A DNA stretch of 64,000 bases from SIG440 sp045587485. Its GTDB lineage: Bacteria; Bacillota; Clostridia; Monoglobales; Monoglobaceae. This document shows, one piece after another, positions 43,090 to 51,659 of this stretch. A program made the position numbers and the translations under genes. The notes under the pieces are model-generated. The model was given only the letters and a program-made list of their open reading frames with translations, ran no database searches and had not been told where the DNA came from. Each line of letters begins with the position of its first letter. Position 1 is the first letter of the stretch. The DNA lies in the NCBI GenBank assembly GCA_045587485.1, contig JAZNCI010000080.1:1-64000 (forward strand), read 5' to 3'.

Positions 43090-43194
43090 CACAAGCTCCA
43101 AGGACGTTTGGTTTTTACCAGATGTCCTTTTTGAATTTTATCATAAAACTTTAATTTTTGTCAACGGCCAGACAAAGCGTCAAAACAACTCCGA
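43090..43194. repeat. 105-bp direct repeat, right copy
   Basis: Matches 37853-37957 with one mismatch. Its last 15 bases are the final codons and stop of the SLH glycosidase gene, so the repeat spans from a tRNA acceptor end to a protein gene's 3' end. Confidence 0.9.
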
Positions 43195-44949
43195 AACTCT
43201 GTTTAAGAATACAGCGGTTTCGGCACGGGTAGCAAAGCCTTTAGGTTTGAATTCTCCGGTTTCATATCCTGATAAAAGTCCATTTTCAACCATTGCAGAC
43301 ACAGCGGTGACTGCATATTCGGAGATGCTTTGAGCATCGTTGAACTTTGCGGATACATTTATGTTTTCATCAATGTTCAAGATACCTTCTTTTTCAAGAA
43401 TACGATATACCATAACTGCCATATCTTCACGGGTTATATTTCCTGTTGGGTCAAATGTTTGGCCGTCACGTCCGGAGGTTATTCCAAGGACTTTAGCAAT
43501 ACCTATTTCTTCGTAATAGTATCTATCAGGGGTTACGTCAGTGAAATTTTCGACAAACTCTGCCTTTTTGCCAAGAAGACGAACAAGCATCAGTGTAAAA
43601 TCTGCACGGTTTACCTGTCTTTCGCAGCCAAAGGTTCCGTCGCCCATACCTTTGACAATTCCTTTGTTGTGGAGAGCGGTTATGGCGTCAATTGCCCAGG
43701 GATATGCAGAAATATCTGTAAAGAGAGGTTGTTTTCCTGTGTTTGTATATATAGCAAAATCCTGAAGGAGCGGGGTGTGAAGAATGCTTCCCAATCGGTA
43801 GTGTGAATAGCCTGTGCAGCCTTCCAGCTTTTTAAGAAAATCTGTCTGGTGGGTGAGTTCGGCAATGCCGTTTTGTGAATACCATACCGATGCAGCACCG
43901 GTTTCTTCAGCCACCTTGTATGCCGCTTGACCGATGCAAAGAGAAACCTCGGTGCCCTTAACGGTGTCGGCCCACCATTTTGCAACTGTTTCAAAGTCAG
44001 CAGCAGAGTGTCCTGTGTTCCAGTATACTTGAGGAATTATCCAATCAACAAGATTTTCTTTTACCCAAAGTCGGGTGTCAGCATAGTAGTCATAATATGC
44101 CTGAATACCGTTTGTAGCACTGCCGTCGGGGTGTGAGCCTTTGTTAGCCCATATTCCGCATGGGCTGACGGAAAAGACCATATCGGGCTTTTCGGCTTTT
44201 ATGGCTGTGTTTATACGTTTTATAAGTCCGGTAGTATTGCTTCTGCGCCATTCTCCAATATCATTAAATTCTCCGCCGTATGTGGTAAAGGTTTCGGCAT
44301 CAGGAAAGGAACTGTCCGGGTAAAAATAGTCGTCAATGTGTATTCCGTCAATATCATAATTTTTTATAAGCTCAAGGATGCCGTCAACAACCAATCTGTT
44401 AGAATCCGGCTCACCCGGGTTCAGATACAGCTTGCCGTTGGTATGAGTTACGGCAAGATGGGGATACTTTTTTGAAATTGCATTTGGGGGGAGTGTCTCT
44501 GCATCACCAACAGAGGATGTGAGTCGGTAAGGGTTAATCCAGGCATGCAGAGCAATGCCTCGCTTGTGTGCTTCGCGGGTTAAATATTCCAAAGGGTCAA
44601 AGTTATCTGAAGGAGCAACTCCTGCTGTGCCGGTGAGATATTTAGACCAGGGGAAAATTTCAGATTTATATAGGGCGTCGCCCGTAGGACGCACCTGAAA
44701 AAATAGAGTGTTATACCCTAGTTTTTGAACATTGTTCAATAAAGCATCTGCGCTCTGACGTAAGGCATCGGCGGATGTGGTTGGCTTTGAGGGATAGTCC
44801 ATAGAATATAAAGTTGCTGCCCAAACCCCGTGAATTTCCTCGTTATTTGCAACGACATTGTTGTCACGGGGAGGAAAAATAGAGTTAAGGACACAGAAAA
44901 GCCCTGTCAGCACACACAACGCTTTAAAGGTTCTTGATATTTTTGACAT
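43180..44949 (-). CDS. GHL10-type glycosidase with three C-terminal SLH domains
   Basis: 589 residues. An N-terminal hydrophobic signal or anchor (about 7-25) is followed by a glycosyl-hydrolase-like-10 domain (about 36-375: GVWAATLYSMDYPS, HAWINPYRL, DGIHIDDYFYPD, QVYWNTGHSAADF) and three SLH repeats (about 405-589). It is a secreted enzyme likely acting on wall glycan or polysaccharide. ATG 44949 is ten bases after AAAGGAG; an in-frame start at 45069 lacks a site and would overlap sodC. The SLH repeats should bind the pyruvylated polymer made by the CsaB-type protein. Confidence 0.88.
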   Translation of the reverse strand: MSKISRTFKALCVLTGLFCVLNSIFPPRDNNVVANNEEIHGVWAATLYSMDYPSKPTTSADALRQSADALLNNVQKLGYNTLFFQVRPTGDALYKSEIFPWSKYLTGTAGVAPSDNFDPLEYLTREAHKRGIALHAWINPYRLTSSVGDAETLPPNAISKKYPHLAVTHTNGKLYLNPGEPDSNRLVVDGILELIKNYDIDGIHIDDYFYPDSSFPDAETFTTYGGEFNDIGEWRRSNTTGLIKRINTAIKAEKPDMVFSVSPCGIWANKGSHPDGSATNGIQAYYDYYADTRLWVKENLVDWIIPQVYWNTGHSAADFETVAKWWADTVKGTEVSLCIGQAAYKVAEETGAASVWYSQNGIAELTHQTDFLKKLEGCTGYSHYRLGSILHTPLLQDFAIYTNTGKQPLFTDISAYPWAIDAITALHNKGIVKGMGDGTFGCERQVNRADFTLMLVRLLGKKAEFVENFTDVTPDRYYYEEIGIAKVLGITSGRDGQTFDPTGNITREDMAVMVYRILEKEGILNIDENINVSAKFNDAQSISEYAVTAVSAMVENGLLSGYETGEFKPKGFATRAETAVFLNRVSELF

Positions 44950-45047
44950 TGCAATGAAGCTCCTTTCCTTTTTCACGAAATAATTTTTTTGACATATTAT
45001 ATATTGCAGAATACCAAACTCAGCACAAGAGGAAGGAGTGTAACAGT

Positions 45048-45527
45048 ATGCTTGAGGTATATGATGCAATAGCTCAGATTCACGGCAGCGACCTTGCGCC
45101 TGATGTGCACGGAACGGTTAAATTTCTGGGGATTGCCGACGGAAGCTGGGTCGAAGCTGAGATTTTCGGTTTACCTGATTTTAAAGAGGCAATGAGCAAC
45201 ATGCCGCAAATTGGTCCATTTGGATTTCATATTCACGATAGTGATACATGCGGAAGTATTCACACAGACACACCGTTTGAAGCGGCGGGTGGGCATTGGA
45301 ATCCCGATGGCGAGCCTCACGGAAATCATGCCGGAGACTTTCCGGTATTATTTTCAAATGGAGGAACAGCCAAAATGTTGTTTTTTACCAACAGATTTTT
45401 TCCGCAAGATATTGTAGGGAGGTCGGTAGTAATTCACCAATCGCCCGATGATTATGTAACTCAGCCCTCGGGCAGTGGGGGCAAGCGTATTGCCTGTGGT
45501 AGTATAGTTGCAGTAAAACCAACATAA
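45048..45527 (+). CDS. Cu/Zn superoxide dismutase
   Basis: 159 residues without a signal peptide. All ligands are visible: GFHIH (two Cu His), GGHWNP (bridging His), PHG and NHAGD (Zn His, His and Asp), VVIHQSPDDY (Cu His), plus the disulfide cysteines (DTCGS, RIACGS) and the channel Arg. It would dismutate superoxide. A cytoplasmic Cu/Zn enzyme is uncommon in strict anaerobes. AAGGAG precedes the start; it has a terminator and is monocistronic. Confidence 0.9.
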   Translation: MLEVYDAIAQIHGSDLAPDVHGTVKFLGIADGSWVEAEIFGLPDFKEAMSNMPQIGPFGFHIHDSDTCGSIHTDTPFEAAGGHWNPDGEPHGNHAGDFPVLFSNGGTAKMLFFTNRFFPQDIVGRSVVIHQSPDDYVTQPSGSGGKRIACGSIVAVKPT

Positions 45528-45555
45528 AAGGAAGAAACGATTAGTTTCTTCCTTT
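45527..45555. terminator. bidirectional terminator, sodC / holA
   Basis: AAAGGAAGAAAC / GTTTCTTCCTTT with a GATTA loop, directly after the dismutase stop; T- and A-rich flanks. Confidence 0.8.
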
Positions 45556-45604
45556 ATTGTATAAAATATTTTAAAGACGGTCAAGCGGAAAATGTCGGTT
45601 TAAG

Positions 45605-46615
45605 TTATTTCTTTAACAGTTCTGCCACATACATCTCAACTGCAATCCATTTATCCATCGTGCCTGAACGCACAGCAAAGATGTATTCACAACCTTTAAG
45701 AGACATTTTTTTCAAATACTCGGTTGAAAAACGACGTGACTGCTCGGTAATTTTTTTAATGACAAAAGGGTGCTTACGAGGCTCAAAATACTCAGCAATG
45801 CTGTTAGAGGACATTCTGTCTTCAGCAAGTTGTTTAACCATAAGAAGCTCGCTTATGCGTGAAGAAATCAGTGAGAGCACAGTGGAGGAGTTTTCTCCGG
45901 CAAAACGTAGAGCGCTCAGCTCTTCAAAAACCGTTTTAGACTTGCCTTCGGCAATGTTATCGATAATATCAAAAATTCGTGCATCTGTGGTTTTGAATAC
46001 TACAGCAGAGATATCTTGGGCGGTAATTCTTTCTCGGTCACCAACAAAGTTCAGCAGCTTGCAGAACTCCGCATATGCTGCCGACATTGACTGCCCGCAA
46101 AGAGCAACCATTTTTGCAAGGTCTGACGCCAGAATGGTTTTACCTTTATCATCAAACATTTTTTCAAGCCATAGCTCAAGCTGTTTGGGGGATAAAAGGT
46201 CAAACTTTACGATTTCGCCGTGTTTTTTAAACACATCAAGGTTTTTTTCTTTCTTTTTGTCAAACTCCCGTTCTGTAAAAATAACAGTCATATAATCAGG
46301 AATATCAGAAAGGCTTTCGCATAATGCGGAGAAATCTTTTGACTTTGCGTTGCCAAATATACCACAGTTTGAAACAACAAGAAGTCTTCTGTCTGACATA
46401 ATGGGCACAGACAGAAGTTGATTTTCGATGACCGCAGCTGTAATTTTCTTTCCATCCAGCTTGGCATAGTTAAATTCCTCAAAGTCTGTGTCAATAAGGT
46501 GCTTTTTAATAGTCTTTATTTTGTTTTCAAGAAGAAATTCTTCTTCTCCGTAAAAAAAGTAAAGATTGGCAATTTTACCGGAAGAAATTTGTTTATCAAG
46601 GTCTTTGGGTTCCAT
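45605..46615 (-). CDS. holA: DNA polymerase III subunit delta
   Basis: 336 residues. The N-terminal segment ANLYFFYGEEEFLLENKIK and the later DARIFDIIDNIAEG are characteristic of HolA. Delta opens the beta clamp within the clamp loader. AAAGGAG lies eight bases before the ATG. It lies 13 bases after the metallo-hydrolase gene on the same strand. Confidence 0.93.
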   Translation of the reverse strand: MEPKDLDKQISSGKIANLYFFYGEEEFLLENKIKTIKKHLIDTDFEEFNYAKLDGKKITAAVIENQLLSVPIMSDRRLLVVSNCGIFGNAKSKDFSALCESLSDIPDYMTVIFTEREFDKKKEKNLDVFKKHGEIVKFDLLSPKQLELWLEKMFDDKGKTILASDLAKMVALCGQSMSAAYAEFCKLLNFVGDRERITAQDISAVVFKTTDARIFDIIDNIAEGKSKTVFEELSALRFAGENSSTVLSLISSRISELLMVKQLAEDRMSSNSIAEYFEPRKHPFVIKKITEQSRRFSTEYLKKMSLKGCEYIFAVRSGTMDKWIAVEMYVAELLKK

Positions 46616-46628
46616 AGCTTAGGCTCCT

Positions 46629-47528
46629 TTAGGGTTTTGAGAAGGAAATTTCATTTATACCTTCGGCAGTTATGTCAAAGGTAATATTTCCATCTGTGTC
46701 GGTGCGGTATACTGTGATGTCTTCGTTGTTCAGAGTGTCAAGAGTTTCATAATGAGGATGTCCATATGAATTATCCTTGCCAACCGATATTATGGCATAT
46801 GTGGGGTCCGCGGCTTGAAGAAATACCTTGGAGGACGATGTGGATGAACCGTGATGAGAAACCTTCAAAACATCACATTCAATATCGAAGCCTTTGACCA
46901 TCTCCTTTTCAACACGGGCTTCTATATCGCCAGTTATAAGAAACGAGGTTGTTCCGTAGCTTATATGCAGAACAAGAGAGCTGTTGTTGTGAAAGTTATT
47001 ACCCTTGCTACCGCCCGGAAATGGGTGAAGAACTTTAATTGAAAGACCTTCGCAATCGGTCTCTATGGCATCACCCGAGGAAACATACTGTATATTTGTG
47101 CCGTTATTATTGGCGGCGCGTTCAAGATGTTTCTTTGAAGTATCGGTGTCGTCGTAATCAGGCAAAATAAGAGTTTTTACACCGCCGTCTTCGGTAAGTG
47201 ACTGTATGCCGCCCATATGGTCGCTGTGATAGTGTGTGACAATGGCTGCATCAACTGACTTGATACCTTGCTTGTGAAGAAAAGGAGCAAGGTGGGTTTC
47301 ATAGGTATCATATTCGCCGCCGTCAATCAGCAGATTTTCGCCATTTGGTGTGTGGATAAGGGTAGCATCACCTTGTTCAACATCAATAAAAACAACTTGA
47401 AGGTTTTCTGTGGCGGTTGTAGTGCTTTCTGGAAAAGTTGTAGTGGCAAAAGCTGCGAGGATAAGCGCAATAACAGAAAGAATATAAAATTGAAGTTTCT
47501 TTTTTGAGAACATAAGAATATTCTTCAT
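46629..47528 (-). CDS. ComEC-like metallo-beta-lactamase-fold hydrolase
   Basis: 299 residues: an N-terminal signal or anchor (about 8-28), then a metallo-beta-lactamase domain with VTHYHSDHMGG (HxHxDH) and later VSHHGSSTS, as in the C-terminal nuclease domain of ComEC. It stands alone without the ComEC channel. It is likely an extracellular nuclease or phosphodiesterase. GGAGG lies eight bases before the start. Being next to holA is common, as comEC often precedes holA. Confidence 0.88.
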   Translation of the reverse strand: MKNILMFSKKKLQFYILSVIALILAAFATTTFPESTTTATENLQVVFIDVEQGDATLIHTPNGENLLIDGGEYDTYETHLAPFLHKQGIKSVDAAIVTHYHSDHMGGIQSLTEDGGVKTLILPDYDDTDTSKKHLERAANNNGTNIQYVSSGDAIETDCEGLSIKVLHPFPGGSKGNNFHNNSSLVLHISYGTTSFLITGDIEARVEKEMVKGFDIECDVLKVSHHGSSTSSSKVFLQAADPTYAIISVGKDNSYGHPHYETLDTLNNEDITVYRTDTDGNITFDITAEGINEISFSKP

Positions 47529-47608
47529 TATTTATGCCTCCATAGAAGTATTTGAATAGATATATAAGATAAAAGGACTGCCGTATAAGCAGCCCTTATG
47601 TTTTTACA

Positions 47609-48289
47609 TCAGAAAATTCGTCTGCCGCATACAAGGCGGAGTGAATAATTTCCGTTTACTATACTTTCGTATTTTACAACATCACCTGTCTGTGGTGAGT
47701 GAATCATCATACCGTTGCCGGCGTATATGCCAACGTGATTAACATAACCGCTGCGGTTAGTAAAGCCAACTATGTCACCGGGCTGAAGATTGTTTGATGC
47801 AACCCAGGTGCCGTTTGTCATCTGGTCGGCAGCAACACGATTAAGGGTGACACCCAACTGTTTATATATGAAATATACAAAACCGCTGCAGTCAAAGCCG
47901 CTGGGCCCTGAACCGCCGTATACATAAGGTGTGCCAAGGTACTTTTTTGCCAGCTCTACAACAGCCTGTCCCTTTGAAGAAACAGCGTCGGAGCGGCTGG
48001 GCATCTGACCTTGCATAATATTGATATATTGCGTCGAAACATAACCCGTTATGCCGTTATATGTAACATTAGCCCAGCCAGTGCTGATGCTTTTTATTGA
48101 CACTGTGTGTCCGTTTGGAATTTGTGCCAGAACAGAAGAAGATGTGGTGGCCGACTTGCGAAGATTAAGCAAAGATGCCGTCACTATTCCGTATGATGGG
48201 CCGTCTGCCGCAAATGCGGTAAAGGATGCCGCTGATATAAGTATAACAAAAGCGAGTGTAATCGCCAAAAGTCTTTTTAAATTTAACAA
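47609..48289 (-). CDS. secreted SH3b-NlpC/P60 peptidoglycan endopeptidase
   Basis: 226 residues: signal peptide (1-28, ending FAAD), a bacterial SH3 domain (about 32-92, LNLRKSATTSSSVL), and NlpC/P60 with the catalytic Cys in GFDCSGFV, His in GYVNHVGIY and a third His in MIHSPQTGD. It cuts stem peptides of peptidoglycan. The start is TTG, seven bases after GGAGGT. Confidence 0.93.
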   Translation of the reverse strand: MLNLKRLLAITLAFVILISAASFTAFAADGPSYGIVTASLLNLRKSATTSSSVLAQIPNGHTVSIKSISTGWANVTYNGITGYVSTQYINIMQGQMPSRSDAVSSKGQAVVELAKKYLGTPYVYGGSGPSGFDCSGFVYFIYKQLGVTLNRVAADQMTNGTWVASNNLQPGDIVGFTNRSGYVNHVGIYAGNGMMIHSPQTGDVVKYESIVNGNYSLRLVCGRRIF

Positions 48290-48400
48290 AATATTACCTC
48301 CAGATTAATTGCAAAAAACTGCGTTATTCCTTTCTGTCTCTCCCTTCATAGTAGATTTTTGGTTGTTGCAAATGAGCAACAAAAACATAAATACATACTT

Positions 48401-48429
48401 AGTATACATTAAAAATGTATTTTTGTCAA
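48401..48429 (-). promoter_or_regulatory. promoter of the NlpC/P60 gene
   Basis: On the minus strand: TTGACA (48424-48429), 17 bases, TATACT (48401-48406). It gives a leader of about 105 nt with a TTGTTGC / GCAACAA hairpin. Confidence 0.8.
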
Positions 48430-48509
48430 CCGCATTAACAAAATTGTTTCAATTATATTACAATTTAATTACAAAAATCTGGTAAAAGTAAAAATATACG
48501 ATTAAAGTA

Positions 48510-48538
48510 TTGACAAAAGAAGACTTTTATGTTATTTT
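48510..48538 (+). promoter_or_regulatory. promoter of the T-box leader
   Basis: TTGACA, 17 bases, TATTTT, ending just before the leader. Confidence 0.65.
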
Positions 48539-48544
48539 AGCAGT

Positions 48545-48830
48545 AATTAAATAAAAATGCGTTGAAGGAGAGTGCCCCAAGGGTAGGCTTTAGAGAGAAA
48601 CGGCGGTTGGTGCAAGCCGTAAAAGCTGAATTTGTGAGCTGTAGCTCCCGAGCAGGAAGGAAGAACACCGGATTATTCGGCAAGTAGAACCTTTCCGTGT
48701 CTGCTACGTTAGTGCATAGGGTCTGATTTTGGGACCTGAAGGGGCGTTATTGTAAAGGATAACGCAATTTGAGTGGTACCGCGGGTAAATTACTCGTCTC
48801 AAAGAATTTCAAATCTTTGAGACTTTTTTA
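48545..48830 (+). promoter_or_regulatory. T-box riboswitch with transcription terminator
   Basis: Stem I has the AGAGAGA bulge (48592-48598) and terminal stem ACGGC / GCCGT with the GGTTGGTGCAA loop. The T-box GAGTGGTACCGCGGG (48771-48785) can pair GAGT with ACTC as antiterminator; the competing terminator is GTCTCAAAG / CTTTGAGAC (48796-48823) plus Ts. The acceptor-pairing bulge TGGT implies discriminator A. The specifier is most likely GTA (Val, 48641-48643), just before GCTCCCGAG; TTT (Phe, 48631-48633) after GAA is the alternative. Uncharged tRNA would turn on the synthetase gene downstream. Confidence 0.9.
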
Positions 48831-48861
48831 TTTTCTCAAAGATAAATTTGGAGGGAAAAAT

Positions 48862-51144
48862 ATGAATGAAGAAACAATGACAGGTCTTGATTTTAAAATC
48901 AGCGAGGTTGCAACCAGAATCAAGGAACTCCGTCACATTAGCGGAATTTCAAAAGAAACTATGGCAAAGCTTACGGGCGTATCCCGCGAAGAATATGCTG
49001 CCTGCGAAGAAGGCAAGCACGATTTGAGCTTTGCTTTTATTTATCGATGTGCGCTTGCCTTTAAGGTGGGAGTAACAGATATCATTGAAGGTGTCAGCTC
49101 TACCCTTAAATCTCACGTTGTTACAAGGTGCGGGGAGGGGACAAAGATTGACGAGGCTCACGGAATGACATATTACAATTTGGCATCGGCTTTTAAGGGA
49201 AGAGTTTCAGAGCCTTTGTATGTCGAATGTAAGTATGACCCTGAGGCAGAGCAAAATGACATTGATCTTGCAACTCATACGGGTCAGGAACTTGACATTG
49301 TGCTGAGTGGTGTGCTGAAGGTTCAAATTGGTTCTCACACCGAAATCCTCCGTCAGGGCGACACAATATATTACGACAGTTCAACTCCTCATGGTATGAT
49401 TGCCATTGAAGGACAGGACGCTGTGTTTTATGCAATCGTTCTCAAGGGGACAGAACTTGAAAAGACTGAAAAATCGGTTCTGAAATCTAATTATAAGCCA
49501 CACAGAGAATATAAGAGAGTATACCACGACTTTATTGATACAGTTGAAGACGAAAACGGTTCACTTGTTTCAATTAGCTTCAAAAACGAGGATAAATTCA
49601 ATTTTGCCTTTGATGTTGTTGACGAAATAGCACGTCGCAAGCCTGAGAAACTGGCAATGCTTTATGTTTCAAAGAACCATGAAGAAAAGCGCTTTACATT
49701 TACAGACTTTATGAAGGAATCTGCACGTTGCGCAAATTATTTTGAGTCTTTGGGTATCAAAAAAGGCGATAAGGTTATGATGGTTCTCAAGCGTCACTAT
49801 CAGTTCTGGATTGCAACACTTGCACTTCAGAAAATTGGCGCAGTTTCAATTCCTGCAAGCTTTTTACTTCAGGAGCACGACTATGAATACCGCTATGAAG
49901 CTGCAGGTGTTTCGGCAATTTTGTGTACAGCAGACGATGACATTGCTGACCGTGCTGAAGCGGGTTCAAAAAATGCAACAACCCTGAGAGAAAAGATTAT
50001 TGTGGGTGGTTCAAAGGACGGGTGGCGTAACTTTGACGAGGAATATAAGACCTTCCCCGACGTATACGAACGCAAAACGGATTTACCCTGCGGTGATGAT
50101 GATATGCTTCTTTATTTCACATCAGGAACAACAGGCAACCCCAAAATGGCTCTTCACAGCTTCAAATATCCTCTGGGACACTTCCACACAGCAAACTACT
50201 GGCATTGTGTTGACCCCGAGGGTCTGCACTTGACAATTTCGGATACAGGCTGGGCAAAAGCTGCGTGGGGCAAGATTTACGGACAATGGCTTTGCGAGGC
50301 AGCACTCTTTGTTTATGATTTTGACAAATTTGATGCGGCAGATATATTGCCTATGTTTGAGAAATACAAAATTACAACCTTCTGTGCTCCCCCTACGATG
50401 TACAGAATGCTGATGAAAGAGGATATTTCAAAATACGATATGTCATCTGTCCAGCACGCAACAACTGCCGGTGAAGCCCTGAACCCTGAAGTGTTCAAGC
50501 AGATTGAAAAGCTGACAGGTCTCAAGATTATGGAAGGCTTTGGTCAGACCGAAACCACCTGCCTTATCGGTAATCTCTATGGCAAAGAATACAAAATGGG
50601 TGCAATGGGTAAGCCCGTTCCTCTTTATGACGTGGACATTGTTGACCCTGATGGCAACAGCGTTGGTGTTGGTGAAAATGGTGAAATCGTTATCAGAACT
50701 TCGGAGCGTGTACCGTGCGGGTTGTTCAAAGGCTATTACCGCGACGAAGAAAAGACCGCAGAGGTATGGCACGACGGAATTTATCACACAGGCGACGTTG
50801 CTTATAAAGACGAAGACGGTTTCTATTTCTATGTAAGCCGAATTGACGACGTTATCAAGTCTTCGGGCTACCGTATCGGACCTTTCGAGATTGAAAGCGT
50901 TATTATGGAGCTGCCCTACGTTGTGGAATGCGGTGTATCAGCCGCTCCTGATGAAATACGCGGGCAGGTTGTCAAGGCAAGCATTGTTCTTACAAAGGAT
51001 ACTGTTCCCAGCGAAGAGCTAAAAAAGGAAATCCAGAGCTATGTAAAAGAGCATACTGCACCTTACAAGTATCCAAGAATTGTGGAATTCAGGGACGAGC
51101 TCCCAAAGACCACAAGCGGTAAGATAATAAGAGCAAAACTCTAA
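48862..51144 (+). CDS. XRE-cupin regulator fused to an AMP-forming acyl-CoA synthetase
   Basis: 760 residues in three parts. Residues about 10-65 are an XRE helix-turn-helix (IKELRHISGISKETMAKLTG); about 120-195 are a cupin (LDIVLSGVLKVQIGS, GDTIYYDSSTPHG); about 235-760 are an acyl-CoA synthetase with FTSGTTGNPKMA, GFGQTETTC, YHTGDVAYKDEDGF and the catalytic Lys in KTTSGKIIRAKL. It activates a carboxylate to its CoA thioester; the closest types handle medium or branched acids. GGAGGG lies seven bases before the ATG. It is controlled by the T-box; no aminoacyl-tRNA synthetase follows. Confidence 0.88.
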   Translation: MNEETMTGLDFKISEVATRIKELRHISGISKETMAKLTGVSREEYAACEEGKHDLSFAFIYRCALAFKVGVTDIIEGVSSTLKSHVVTRCGEGTKIDEAHGMTYYNLASAFKGRVSEPLYVECKYDPEAEQNDIDLATHTGQELDIVLSGVLKVQIGSHTEILRQGDTIYYDSSTPHGMIAIEGQDAVFYAIVLKGTELEKTEKSVLKSNYKPHREYKRVYHDFIDTVEDENGSLVSISFKNEDKFNFAFDVVDEIARRKPEKLAMLYVSKNHEEKRFTFTDFMKESARCANYFESLGIKKGDKVMMVLKRHYQFWIATLALQKIGAVSIPASFLLQEHDYEYRYEAAGVSAILCTADDDIADRAEAGSKNATTLREKIIVGGSKDGWRNFDEEYKTFPDVYERKTDLPCGDDDMLLYFTSGTTGNPKMALHSFKYPLGHFHTANYWHCVDPEGLHLTISDTGWAKAAWGKIYGQWLCEAALFVYDFDKFDAADILPMFEKYKITTFCAPPTMYRMLMKEDISKYDMSSVQHATTAGEALNPEVFKQIEKLTGLKIMEGFGQTETTCLIGNLYGKEYKMGAMGKPVPLYDVDIVDPDGNSVGVGENGEIVIRTSERVPCGLFKGYYRDEEKTAEVWHDGIYHTGDVAYKDEDGFYFYVSRIDDVIKSSGYRIGPFEIESVIMELPYVVECGVSAAPDEIRGQVVKASIVLTKDTVPSEELKKEIQSYVKEHTAPYKYPRIVEFRDELPKTTSGKIIRAKL

Positions 51145-51155
51145 TAGTTATATAC

Positions 51156-51189
51156 AAAAGCCGGCACAGATTTTTCTGTGCCGGCTTTT
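51156..51189 (+). terminator. terminator of the acyl-CoA synthetase gene
   Basis: AAAAGCCGGCACAGA / TCTGTGCCGGCTTTT with a TTTT loop; strong stem, T-rich 3' arm. Confidence 0.85.
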
Positions 51190-51237
51190 GCTCATTTTGT
51201 AAAATAGTTTAAAGGTACGATTGTGCAATTTTAGGCA

Positions 51238-51295
51238 CGTCCCTAGTTCTTTAGTTCTTAATTTTCGTCCCTAGTTCTTACGTCCCTAGTTCTTA
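51238..51295. repeat. 15-bp tandem repeats, three units
   Basis: CGTCCCTAGTTCTTA occurs at 51266-51280 and 51281-51295 head to tail, with a copy differing in its last base at 51238. The last unit supplies the stop codon of trxA (TAA on the minus strand). Confidence 0.75.
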
Positions 51296-51610
51296 GTTAT
51301 TTTGCAACAAATTTAAAACCTCGCCTGCGGACATTGCTCCAACATGGCGTTCTGTCTCAGCTCCGTTCTTAAAAAGAATTATGGTGGGAATTGAGGCGAC
51401 GTGATATTCCATAGCAACAGCTTCTGCCTCGTCAACGTTTAGCTTGGCAATTATTGCGGCGTCACCAATTTTTTCAGCAACCTTATCAAGAATAGAAGCA
51501 AACATCTTGCATGGCATACACCACTCTGCAAAAAAGTCTACAAGAACAGGCTTGTCGGTGTTTTCAATGGTTGATTTAAAATTTTCAGCGGTCAAATGTA
51601 AGATACTCAT
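51293..51610 (-). CDS. trxA: thioredoxin
   Basis: 105 residues with DFFAEWCMPCKMFA; the active site is WCMPC, where many thioredoxins have WCGPC. The cis-proline is in ASIPTIILF. It reduces protein disulfides in the cytoplasm. AAAGGAG precedes the ATG. The C-terminus ends in a tandem repeat. Confidence 0.93.
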   Translation of the reverse strand: MSILHLTAENFKSTIENTDKPVLVDFFAEWCMPCKMFASILDKVAEKIGDAAIIAKLNVDEAEAVAMEYHVASIPTIILFKNGAETERHVGAMSAGEVLNLLQNN

Positions 51611-51659
51611 TGTTACATCTCCTTTTCGTTAGTGTTTTCTTTTTTAAAGAATATATTCG

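Noticed and set aside
48631..48640. Cys (TGT) specifier for the T-box
   Set aside because: The TGGT acceptor-pairing bulge calls for a tRNA with discriminator A, whereas bacterial tRNA-Cys has U.
51238..51298. Possible CRISPR array
   Set aside because: Units are 15 bp and directly abutting or nearly so, with no spacers of suitable size and no cas genes.
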